A DNA stretch of 9,547 nucleotides from Oscillospiraceae bacterium (GTDB lineage Bacteria > Bacillota > Clostridia > Oscillospirales > Ruminococcaceae): positions 1-9,547 of the forward strand of contig JAITVF010000005.1 in NCBI GenBank assembly GCA_031285945.1, given 5' to 3'. Shown piece after piece: positions 1 through 6,058 of the stretch (position 1 is its first letter; each line of letters opens with the position of its first letter). A program made the translations under genes and the position numbers. The notes under the pieces are model-generated. The model was given only the letters and a program-made list of their open reading frames with translations, was not told the DNA's origin and made no database searches.

Positions 1-975
1 GTAGAAGATGCCGTCATCGGGGAGCGAGCCTCCTGCGGATTGAGGATTTTGCCGGTAAAGAATTTCAAGATACTCTTTTACCGCCGCCTTCATCTCATCG
101 CCCGTAACGCAGGCGAGGCCGCTATGGGGGATAGCCTCGAGCGCGACCGCCTCGGGGATTACCCCGTATTCGCCCATTAGGGCGGCGGCCTCCTCAGGGT
201 TATCGGCGGGAAAGGCTGCGCTTTCGGCGTAGTGCTTGAGAAAATCTCCGCCGGCCGCGGGGTTTTCCTCCAAAAAGTCTTTGCGGGCCACGATGCAGCT
301 CATGGCGAGCTCAACGTCTGCGTTCAGGCGTTTCCATTCCTCGTTTATATCGATTGCCATTTTAAGGCCGGGGTTCTGTTTCATGGCGGAGGTAACGTGG
401 GGCTGGGGGAGAAGGGCGGCGTCGCATTTGCCGTCAAGAAGCAGGGCGACTACCTCGGCGTGCTCGCTTTTATACTCTACGGTGAGGTCGGCGGCGGGGT
501 CGAGCCCCGATTCTCTGAGCAGATAATCAAGGACATATTCCTGGGTCGCGCCCTGGCCCGCGGTAAAAAGGGTTTTGCCCCGCAGATCCGCCACAGAGCT
601 TATCTCCACGCCGGGGGCGGTCAGGATATAGAGGATGTTTAGGCGGCTGACCGCAAGGATGCGAATATCCCCGCCGGTGCGGTTGAATACGACCGACGCC
701 ATGTTGGTAGGCAGGGCTCCGATATCGATTTCGCCGCTCATGAGCCTCGCCTGAACTACGTCGGGCGCAGGCTCGAAGGTTACGTTGTAATTATAGCCCT
801 CCTCTCCCGCTTCGCTTCGCTCCCTGAGGTGAACGAGAGCCATGCCGGTGGGCCCGAGGATTCCGCCCACATTAACGGCGGCGGGCTCCGCGGCGTTTTC
901 CTCAGCCGGACCGCAGCCCGCAAGGAGTGAGAGGAGCAGAACCGTGGCTGTGATATAACAGAGCGCGCGCTTCAA
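1..975 (-). CDS. ABC transporter substrate-binding lipoprotein, NMT1/SsuA-like (C-terminus outside window)
   Basis: Reading the minus strand gives 325 open codons from TTG at 975 to the window edge, so the C-terminus is missing. The N-terminus is a lipoprotein signal: MKR, a hydrophobic stretch, then lipobox LLAGC with the acylated Cys at residue 21, so the mature protein should be anchored outside the membrane. After it come VNVGGILGPTGMALVHLRER, ALPTNMASVVF, and SVADLRGKTLFTAGQGATQE, a layout typical of periplasmic-binding-protein type 2 folds of the NMT1/TauA/SsuA group that bind small sulfonate-, nitrate- or pyrimidine-precursor-like ligands. The ligand cannot be named. The TTG start is preferred because an AAAGGA ribosome binding site lies 8 nt before it; an in-frame ATG at 984 abuts that site and would add three residues. 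The permease and ATPase genes would be expected to the left, beyond the window. It follows the HAD gene on the same strand after 48 nt, with no terminator between, so they may be cotranscribed. Confidence 0.85.
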   Translation of the reverse strand, partial: MKRALCYITATVLLLSLLAGCGPAEENAAEPAAVNVGGILGPTGMALVHLRERSEAGEEGYNYNVTFEPAPDVVQARLMSGEIDIGALPTNMASVVFNRTGGDIRILAVSRLNILYILTAPGVEISSVADLRGKTLFTAGQGATQEYVLDYLLRESGLDPAADLTVEYKSEHAEVVALLLDGKCDAALLPQPHVTSAMKQNPGLKMAIDINEEWKRLNADVELAMSCIVARKDFLEENPAAGGDFLKHYAESAAFPADNPEEAAALMGEYGVIPEAVALEAIPHSGLACVTGDEMKAAVKEYLEILYRQNPQSAGGSLPDDGIFY

Positions 976-1023
976 AATAATCATCCTTTATTTTTATCAT
1001 GTTTATATTTTATTATGTTATCG

Positions 1024-1746
1024 TTATACTGCCACCGGCCGGGCGCCGCATTCGCCTTTTATAACGATCTCGGTAAGATTCTCGAGCCTGTCTATTATAT
1101 AGGTTACGGGCAGGTCCGCAGGCTCGGGGAGGTGGCCGGGATTATACCAGCAGGTATCGAGCCCCGAGTCGACGCCGCCCTTGATATCGGAGTAAAGAAG
1201 GTCGCCCACCATAAGGGTCTCGGACTTTTCGGCGGGCGGGATATGTGAGAATAGATAGGAAAAGAAGCGTGGATCGGGCTTGTTGGCCCCAGCCATATCG
1301 GAGGAGATAAGCGCTTCTATGTAAGGGGCGATAGGGGATTTGGCGAGCCTGCTCCTTTGGGTAGAGTCGACTCCGTTGGTGGCGATGACAAGCCGGCAAT
1401 GGCGCGACAGCTCACGGCAGACCTCCTCAGCCCCGGGAAGGAGGTAGTAGCCTTCTCCCAGAAGATTACGATAAATTCCGTTGATTTCGTCGGGGCTTCC
1501 TTCAGCGGAAACCGCGCGCAAAAAATCCTCGAACCGGCGGTACAGAAGCTGCTCCTTCGTAATCTCTCCTAGCCCGAGAGCGTGCCAGTAGCCGTCGTTG
1601 ATAGAGGAATAAAGGGCGTAGGAAGCGTCGTCCCCCGGCAGCCCGAAGATATCCGCCGTCCGCCCAAAGGCCTCCCGCTCGGCCCTTGGAAAATCGAAAA
1701 GGGTAGAGTCTGCGTCGAGAAGGACAAGGCTGTAGCGTGGCTTCAT
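1024..1746 (-). CDS. HAD-superfamily phosphatase, YjjG/YfnB-like (possible nucleotide 5'-monophosphatase)
   Basis: The 240-residue product has all four haloacid dehalogenase motifs. Motif I is LLDADSTLFDF, with nucleophile Asp11 and Asp13. Motif II is VIATNGVDSTQRSRL, with Thr123. Motif III is GANKPDPRFF, with Lys156. Motif IV is MVGDLLYSDIKGG, with Asp182 and Asp187. The DADxTLFDF signature, the helical cap between motifs I and II, and the length match the YjjG/YfnB group. E. coli YjjG dephosphorylates dUMP, UMP and dTMP, so a pyrimidine nucleotide is a reasonable but unproven substrate. The protein is probably cytosolic. The ATG at 1746 is chosen because GGAGGT lies 9 nt upstream and the protein then starts just before motif I; the same frame stays open to 1851, but that extension would cross the promoter. 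It is divergent from fumC and upstream of the substrate-binding lipoprotein gene. Confidence 0.9.
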   Translation of the reverse strand: MKPRYSLVLLDADSTLFDFPRAEREAFGRTADIFGLPGDDASYALYSSINDGYWHALGLGEITKEQLLYRRFEDFLRAVSAEGSPDEINGIYRNLLGEGYYLLPGAEEVCRELSRHCRLVIATNGVDSTQRSRLAKSPIAPYIEALISSDMAGANKPDPRFFSYLFSHIPPAEKSETLMVGDLLYSDIKGGVDSGLDTCWYNPGHLPEPADLPVTYIIDRLENLTEIVIKGECGARPVAV

Positions 1747-1780
1747 AAAAGCGTTACCTCCATTAAATTGTACCTGTACT

Positions 1781-1808
1781 ATTATAATACGATTGCAAAG
1801 ATTTTCAA
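1781..1808 (-). promoter_or_regulatory. Promoter for the HAD phosphatase gene
   Basis: On the minus strand, a -35 box TTGAAA (1808-1803) and a perfect -10 box TATAAT (1786-1781) are separated by 16 bp. The start should fall near 1774, giving a leader of roughly 28 nt that contains the GGAGGT ribosome binding site at 1761-1756. This is a good sigma-A-type match, and it also rules out the longer reading of the HAD frame that would start upstream of it. Confidence 0.75.
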
Positions 1809-1837
1809 GTGCGCAAATGCGTAAAACCCTGATACTT

Positions 1838-1850
1838 TGTTGCGGCAACA
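1838..1850. promoter_or_regulatory. Perfect inverted repeat over the fumC -35 region, possible operator
   Basis: TGTTGC, one central G, then GCAACA form a perfect 6-bp dyad. It covers the candidate fumC -35 box (1840-1845) and lies about 30 bp upstream of the HAD promoter -35 on the other strand. This is a plausible place for a repressor to control fumC or both divergent genes. No particular regulator is recognised, and a 13-bp dyad can occur by chance. Confidence 0.35.
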
Positions 1851-1868
1851 TGATTTATCTGGTACAAT
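1840..1868 (+). promoter_or_regulatory. Candidate fumC promoter
   Basis: The -10 box TACAAT (1863-1868) is good. The -35 box TTGCGG (1840-1845), 17 bp upstream, matches the consensus only in TTG. The start would be near 1875, giving a leader of about 44 nt to the ATG. The weak -35 overlaps a perfect dyad, which would fit a regulated promoter. Confidence 0.5.
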
Positions 1869-1918
1869 ATTGAACGTAGCAATTATCGCAGAATCAAAAA
1901 CAGGAAGAGGTTACATAT

Positions 1919-3283
1919 ATGGATTGCCGCATCGAACGCGACTCGATGGGTGAGATGAGGGTTCCCTCCGACAGGCTTTGGGGGGCGCAGACCCAGCGCA
2001 GCCTTGAGAATTTTCGCATAGGCGGGGAGATTATGCCGCGCGAGATAACAAAGGCATTTGCCATTCTTAAAAAAGCGGCCGCCGTCGCCAACTGCCGCCT
2101 GGCTAAGCTTGACGAGCGCCGACGGGACCTGATAGCCGAGGCGTGCGACGAAATACTCAATGGCGAGCTCTTCGATCACTTTCCGCTGGTTGTGTGGCAG
2201 ACGGGGAGCGGCACGCAGTCCAACATGAACGCCAACGAGGTTATCGCTGCCCGGGGCAACGCTTTGGCGGGCGAAATAATTCTACACCCCAACGACCATG
2301 TGAATATGTCGCAAAGCTCAAACGATACTTTCCCCACCGCCATGCACATAGCGGCATCCATTATACTTGAGGACGTCCTTCTGCCCGAGCTTGAGGCCTT
2401 TATCGCCGCTCTTAAAAGGCTGGAGGAGGAAAACGCCGGCGTTGTGAAAAGCGGCAGGACTCACCTCCAGGATGCGACGCCCATTCGCTTTTCACAGGAA
2501 ATCAGCGGTTGGCGGGCCATGATTGAGAAGACGGGCGAGATGATTCGCCTCTCGATACCGGGGCTTTTGGAGCTTGCCCTTGGCGGAACGGCCGTGGGCA
2601 CCGGGCTCAACACGCCAAACGGCTTTGCTGAGGCGGCTGCCAAGGCGGTGTCAGAGCTTACCGGCACGGCTTTTGTTACGGCGCCCAACAAGTTCCATTC
2701 CCTTACGGCCAGGGACGAGCTTGTTTTCGCTCACGGCGCGCTCAAGGCTTTGGCCGCGAATCTTATGAAGATCGCCAACGACGTCCGCTGGCTCTCAAGC
2801 GGGCCGCGCTGCGGCATATCTGAGATATTCATCCCCGAAAACGAGCCGGGCAGCTCAATAATGCCGGGCAAGGTAAACCCCACACAGTGCGAGGCCGTAA
2901 CCATGCTGGCCGTGCAGGTTATGGCCAACGACGTCGCTGTGGGTATGAGCGCCTCTCAGGGTAATTTTGAGCTCAACGTCTTTATGCCGGTTTTGATTCA
3001 TAACTTTTTACAGTCGGCAAGGCTTCTTTCCGACGGGCTTAGGTCCTTCAGGCTCAACTGCGTTGAGGGGATTAAGGCAAACCGCGACGTTATGCGGCGC
3101 AATCTTTACAACTCGCTTATGCTTGCGACCGCCCTCAACCCCTACATAGGCTACGACAACGCCGCCAAAACGGTTAAAAAGGCCCACGCGGAGGGTATAT
3201 CCCTCAAAGAAGCCTGTACTCTGCTGGGATTCTTAACGCCCGAGCGCTTCGACGAGGTTTTTCATCCAGAGGAGATGACCTGA
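1919..3283 (+). CDS. fumC: Fumarate hydratase class II (fumarase C)
   Basis: This 454-residue protein catalyses reversible hydration of fumarate to malate, acts in the cytosol, and belongs to the iron-independent homotetrameric fumarase/aspartase superfamily. Diagnostic blocks are all present and in order: TGSGTQSNMNANEV (96-108), SQSSNDTFPTAMH (131-143), GRTHLQDATPI (179-189) with the catalytic-region His182, and the superfamily signature GSSIMPGKVNPTQCE (311-325), whose mobile loop carries the catalytic Ser. GSGTQSNMN together with GRTHLQDATPI favours fumarase over aspartase or argininosuccinate lyase. Length is normal for the family (about 460). The ATG is supported by AGGAAGAGG, 8 nt upstream. 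It has its own candidate promoter in a divergent intergenic region. The gene looks intact. A link to the pyr genes downstream is not implied, since the class 1B dihydroorotate dehydrogenase does not use fumarate. Confidence 0.96.
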   Translation: MDCRIERDSMGEMRVPSDRLWGAQTQRSLENFRIGGEIMPREITKAFAILKKAAAVANCRLAKLDERRRDLIAEACDEILNGELFDHFPLVVWQTGSGTQSNMNANEVIAARGNALAGEIILHPNDHVNMSQSSNDTFPTAMHIAASIILEDVLLPELEAFIAALKRLEEENAGVVKSGRTHLQDATPIRFSQEISGWRAMIEKTGEMIRLSIPGLLELALGGTAVGTGLNTPNGFAEAAAKAVSELTGTAFVTAPNKFHSLTARDELVFAHGALKALAANLMKIANDVRWLSSGPRCGISEIFIPENEPGSSIMPGKVNPTQCEAVTMLAVQVMANDVAVGMSASQGNFELNVFMPVLIHNFLQSARLLSDGLRSFRLNCVEGIKANRDVMRRNLYNSLMLATALNPYIGYDNAAKTVKKAHAEGISLKEACTLLGFLTPERFDEVFHPEEMT

Positions 3284-3339
3284 GCCGTTTTACCAAAAAG
3301 TTTTTTCCCCAGATGTAATGCCGGGGGCGGAAAATAAGT

Positions 3340-3345
3340 TATAAT
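3340..3345 (+). promoter_or_regulatory. TATAAT -10 box upstream of the sigma-factor gene
   Basis: A perfect TATAAT lies 57 nt after the fumC stop. The -35 position, 16 to 18 bp upstream, has no good TTGACA match, so the promoter may need an activator, or the cassette may also be read from fumC. The apparent ATG start at 3344 overlaps this box, so a transcript beginning here (near 3352) could not use that ATG. Confidence 0.45.
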
Positions 3346-3364
3346 GTTAGACAATAAAGATGAC

Positions 3365-3369
3365 GGAGG
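3365..3369 (+). promoter_or_regulatory. Ribosome binding site that fixes the sigma-factor start
   Basis: GGAGG stands 7 nt before an in-frame GTG at 3377, the ideal spacing. The upstream ATG at 3344 has only a poorly spaced G-rich stretch, about 13 nt away, before it. Confidence 0.75.
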
Positions 3370-3376
3370 CGATAAG

Positions 3377-3928
3377 GTGCTTCTGGTGTTCACCTTTGTG
3401 TCTGAAGGGGAGCGCGACAAGTTCGAGTTCCTCTACGAGAAGTACAAAAGGCTGATGCTGAAAAAGGCTTATGACATCCTGCGCGACTCTATGCTCGCGG
3501 AGGATGCCGTTAGCGAGGCTTTTATGCGCATCTACAAAAATCTGGACAAAATCGAGGATCCGTCGTCGGGGAGAAGCGCCTCCTTTGTTGTTACCGTTGT
3601 AAAGAACACGGCGCTCACCATTCTCGCGAAGAGCAAAAGTCAGCTTCCCGGCGGGGAAGTGCTTGAGGAAACGCAAGAGGACGACTTCGATCTCGAGGAG
3701 CATGTGCTGTCTTCTGTTTCAGCCGAGGGTATCTTCGGCCTGATAGGGGAGCTCAGCGAGGATCTGCGGGGCGCGTTTCTTCTGAAATACGGGCAGGATC
3801 TCTCTCACAGGGATATCGCCGTAATTTTGGGCGTCACCGAAAACAACGTCACGGTGCGTATTCACCGCGCCAAAAAAAAGCTCGCTGAACTACTCGTGAA
3901 AGGGGGGCATATCCGTGAAACAAGATGA
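3377..3928 (+). CDS. ECF-like RNA polymerase sigma factor, sigma-70 family
   Basis: With the GTG start the product is 183 residues. Sigma region 2 spans about residues 12-60: DKFEFLYEKYKRLMLKKAYD, then MLAEDAVSEAFMRIYKNLDKI, the helix that binds the polymerase clamp and the -10 element. Region 4 spans about 124-172: LSEDLRGAFLLKYGQDLSHR followed by the helix-turn-helix DIAVILGVTENNVTVRIHRA, which reads the -35 element. Regions 1 and 3 are missing, as in ECF-type factors, and an acidic linker (about 93-112) joins the two domains. The product should redirect RNA polymerase to a small regulon; the inducing signal is unknown. It overlaps the next gene by 14 nt, and that gene encodes a one-pass membrane protein, the usual sigma/anti-sigma arrangement. 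A start at ATG 3344 would add 11 residues that look non-conserved (MLDNKDDGGDK). Confidence 0.88.
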   Translation: MLLVFTFVSEGERDKFEFLYEKYKRLMLKKAYDILRDSMLAEDAVSEAFMRIYKNLDKIEDPSSGRSASFVVTVVKNTALTILAKSKSQLPGGEVLEETQEDDFDLEEHVLSSVSAEGIFGLIGELSEDLRGAFLLKYGQDLSHRDIAVILGVTENNVTVRIHRAKKKLAELLVKGGHIRETR

Positions 3929-4832
3929 AAGACTGCTGCGCGATATGGCCGCCCTTTATATCAGAGAAGAAGCCTCGGCGCTGCGCCTCGAAATTGAGGC
4001 GCTTTCCGGCGAGGATACCCCATCACTTGACCGGCGAATTAGCCGGGAGATTATCCGCCTTAAGCTGCGCAAATACGTCCGGCCCGTTATGCTGGCAGCG
4101 GCCTGCCTTGCGCTGCTTTTAATAATTCCCCGGGCGCTTGATCTCTCGCGGACCGGGATGACGGCTCCGCAGGCGTCGTCTCCCGCAGCCGGGGCAGCGC
4201 CCGAAGAGGCCGCGGCCGAGCCCTACGCCGCCATTGAAGCGCCCCCCGTGGGAGGGGGGGAAGCCGCCAACAGAATGGGGAGCGTGGCCGAATCGATTCT
4301 GATTGCCCCCGAAGACCAAAATGACACGGGCACTGACGTGGCCGCCGACGAAGAGCCCCAGGGACCGCAGGAAAACCCGACTACGGCAGGCCCGGGAGAG
4401 GCCGGACCTGATGCGGGTTACCCTGAAAACGAACCGGACGCGGTTCTTGGCGAGGTTGTCGAAGAAGCGCCCGAGCCGGATGCGGATCAGGAAAATACAC
4501 CCACCGGCGGCGGGGGGAAAATCCCGGACCTTGTCTTCTCGCTGCCAGAGGGTTACAGGCTTGTCGATTATAGTGAGAATAACGGCAAAGGCGTTTACCG
4601 CATCTTACAGAACGAGGGAGCGGAGATAGTTCTCACCACCGAGCCCTCGGCTGAGGAACCGGCCTTTCCCGGCATGGAGATCATGACGCTGGGAGACCGT
4701 GAGGTCGGCTATGAATACACCGGAGACCACAGCCGGCTCGCTTTTTCCCACGGGGGAATTCTCTACGATTTGACCTGCCGGGGCGGTATTGAGATTCTGA
4801 CTGGCCTCGCGAGCGCCATACTGGCGGGGTGA
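3915..4832 (+). CDS. Probable membrane-anchored anti-sigma factor with DUF4367-like extracytoplasmic domain
   Basis: The 305-residue product has three parts. Residues 1-55 are charged and should be cytoplasmic, where they could hold the sigma factor. Residues 56-75 form one hydrophobic membrane span (VMLAAACLALLLIIP core). Residues 80-200 are a low-complexity, acidic, Pro/Ala/Gly/Glu-rich stretch, probably an unstructured tether through the cell wall. Residues 203-305 form a compact domain beginning DLVFSLPEGYRLVDYSENNG and containing ILQNEGAEIVLTTEP, GYEYTGDHSRLAFSHGGILY and ILTGLASAIL. This resembles the DUF4367-type domains found beside clostridial sigma factors. No zinc-binding HxxxCxxC motif is seen, so it is not a classical ZAS-type anti-sigma. 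The GTG start lies 7 nt after a GGGGGG stretch (3902-3907) and inside the sigma gene, so translation is probably coupled. The anti-sigma role is inferred from layout and topology. Confidence 0.75.
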   Translation: MKQDERLLRDMAALYIREEASALRLEIEALSGEDTPSLDRRISREIIRLKLRKYVRPVMLAAACLALLLIIPRALDLSRTGMTAPQASSPAAGAAPEEAAAEPYAAIEAPPVGGGEAANRMGSVAESILIAPEDQNDTGTDVAADEEPQGPQENPTTAGPGEAGPDAGYPENEPDAVLGEVVEEAPEPDADQENTPTGGGGKIPDLVFSLPEGYRLVDYSENNGKGVYRILQNEGAEIVLTTEPSAEEPAFPGMEIMTLGDREVGYEYTGDHSRLAFSHGGILYDLTCRGGIEILTGLASAILAG

Positions 4833-4848
4833 CACCGTTTATAAACTA

Positions 4849-4890
4849 TAAATGCGCAACTGTAAATGCGCAACTGTAAATGCGCAATAG
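4849..4890. repeat. Three tandem 14-bp direct repeats with a TGCGCA core
   Basis: Two identical units TAAATGCGCAACTG (4849-4862, 4863-4876) are followed by a third, TAAATGCGCAATAG (4877-4890), that differs at two bases. Each holds the palindrome TGCGCA. The array starts 17 nt after the anti-sigma stop and ends 77 bp before the pyrB -35 box. It could be an array of protein-binding sites or a simple slippage product. The rest of the 4833-4967 gap shows no gene and no clear terminator. Confidence 0.8.
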
Positions 4891-4967
4891 TATTATGAGC
4901 GCCGTTATCTTTATCTTTTATCGCGCCTTTCCGCAAGCGATTGGCTTGGATTTTATTCGCGCGGCCA

Positions 4968-5008
4968 TTGACAACCCCCCGCTTTGATGCTATACTTTTG
5001 ACAATTTG
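4968..5008 (+). promoter_or_regulatory. pyrB operon promoter and initially transcribed AATTTG
   Basis: A perfect -35 TTGACA (4968-4973), a 17-bp spacer, an extended -10 TGC and TATACT (4991-4996) make a near-consensus sigma-A promoter. The likely start is A5003, giving a transcript beginning AAUUUGAG. The bases 5000-5008 read GACAATTTG, like the start region of E. coli pyrBI, where the three-T run allows UTP-dependent slippage. The leader up to the ATG is only about 48 nt and has no terminator, antiterminator or recognisable PyrR-binding loop. The promoter should serve pyrB, pyrF, pyrK and pyrD. Confidence 0.85.
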
Positions 5009-5050
5009 AGACTAATTGACAAAGCCAACGTTAAGGGGGAAGGTTACGGT

Positions 5051-6031
5051 ATGCTTTACAGAAGGCACATCCTAAACATCGAGGACCTGAGCGTGCAGGA
5101 TCTGGGGTTTATATTATCGGTAGCTGACAGAATCGCCGAGAACCCGGAAAGCTACGGCGAAATTTGTAAGGGAAAAATATTGGCCACACTGTTTTTTGAA
5201 CCGAGCACCAGAACCCGTCTTTCTTTTGAGAGCGCAATGCTCCGAATGGGCGGGAGGGTGCTCGGTTTTTCTGAGGCGTCCACCTCGTCGACCGCCAAGG
5301 GCGAAACGCCCGAGGATACCGCCCGCATGATCGCAGGCTACGCCGATGTGGTAGCGGTGCGCCATCCCACCGCCCTTGTTCCCCACCGGATGTCGGCGGT
5401 ATCGGAGGTGCCCTTGATAAACGGCGGGGACGGCTCCAACGAGCACCCCACCCAGACGCTGACCGATCTTGTGACTATTCACCGCAGGTTCGGCAGCCTC
5501 GAAAACCTTACAATAGGCCTTTGCGGCGACTTAAAGCACGGACGCACCGTTCACTCCCTCATAAAGGCAATGAAGCTCTACCCCGGCACCCGTTTTGTGC
5601 TCATAGCCCCCGACGCGCTTGAAATGCCCAAAGAATTCCTCGACTCGCTCGACGTGGCCGGAATACCCTACAGGCTCACCGACAACCTTGAGGCCTCTAT
5701 GCCCGAGCTCGACATCCTCTATATGACAAGAATCCAGCGCGAGCGCTTTCAGAACCCTACCGAATACCGCAAGCTAAAGGGCGTTTACGTCCTGGACGCC
5801 GATAAAATGGCCATGGCCAAAAAGGAAATGATCGTTATGCACCCCCTGCCCAGGGTGGATGAAATTGCCACCGACGTAGACGCGGACCCCCGCGCATTCT
5901 ACTTTGAGCAGGCAAAGTGCGGCGTCCTTGCCCGCATGGCTCTTATCATCGGGGTTTTGGGGCTGGAAAACAGGATGGGCGAAGGCCTCAGCGTGCACAC
6001 CTCCGCTAACGGCCGGGAGCTCGCAATCTAA
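5051..6031 (+). CDS. pyrB: Aspartate carbamoyltransferase catalytic subunit
   Basis: PyrB joins carbamoyl phosphate and aspartate to N-carbamoyl-aspartate, the committed step of pyrimidine synthesis, in the cytosol. The 326-residue product has the carbamoyl-phosphate loop FEPSTRTRLSFE (49-60), the STAKGETPEDT loop (80-90) with Lys83, HPTQTLTDL (132-140), GDLKHGRTVHSL (159-170), YMTRIQRERF (224-233) and HPLPRVDEI (264-272), so all active-site elements look intact. STRTR and the HPLPR block separate it from ornithine carbamoyltransferase. Typical PyrB proteins are about 305-310 residues; here about 18 extra residues follow GVLGLENRMG at the C-terminus. The ATG is chosen because an AGGGGGAAGG site ends 7 nt upstream and the in-frame TTG at 5006 falls on the likely transcription start. 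No pyrI regulatory-subunit gene follows; pyrF begins 27 nt later. Confidence 0.97.
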   Translation: MLYRRHILNIEDLSVQDLGFILSVADRIAENPESYGEICKGKILATLFFEPSTRTRLSFESAMLRMGGRVLGFSEASTSSTAKGETPEDTARMIAGYADVVAVRHPTALVPHRMSAVSEVPLINGGDGSNEHPTQTLTDLVTIHRRFGSLENLTIGLCGDLKHGRTVHSLIKAMKLYPGTRFVLIAPDALEMPKEFLDSLDVAGIPYRLTDNLEASMPELDILYMTRIQRERFQNPTEYRKLKGVYVLDADKMAMAKKEMIVMHPLPRVDEIATDVDADPRAFYFEQAKCGVLARMALIIGVLGLENRMGEGLSVHTSANGRELAI

Positions 6032-6058
6032 AAAAATACGACATGGGGGTAACGGAAT

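Noticed and set aside
232..642. 136-codon open frame on the plus strand
   Set aside because: It lies opposite the substrate-binding lipoprotein, which has a signal peptide and family motifs. This one has neither.
1747..1851. N-terminal extension of the HAD protein to an ATG at 1851
   Set aside because: The extension crosses the TTGAAA/TATAAT promoter and the GGAGGT site, and would add 35 residues before HAD motif I, where the family normally starts.
3284..3339. Intrinsic terminator after fumC
   Set aside because: TTTTCCCC and GGGGGCGGAAAA could pair only with a bulge, and no T-run follows the stem, so it is not convincing.
4849..4890. CRISPR-like array
   Set aside because: Units are only 14 bp and directly abutting, with no spacers, and no cas genes are nearby.
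5006..5050. TTG start at 5006 for PyrB
   Set aside because: It would lie within 3 nt of the predicted transcript start with no room for a ribosome binding site. The ATG at 5051 has a strong one and fits the family N-terminus.
5003..5050. PyrR-type attenuator in the pyrB leader
   Set aside because: The leader is about 48 nt with no terminator hairpin, no T-run and no recognisable PyrR-binding loop.
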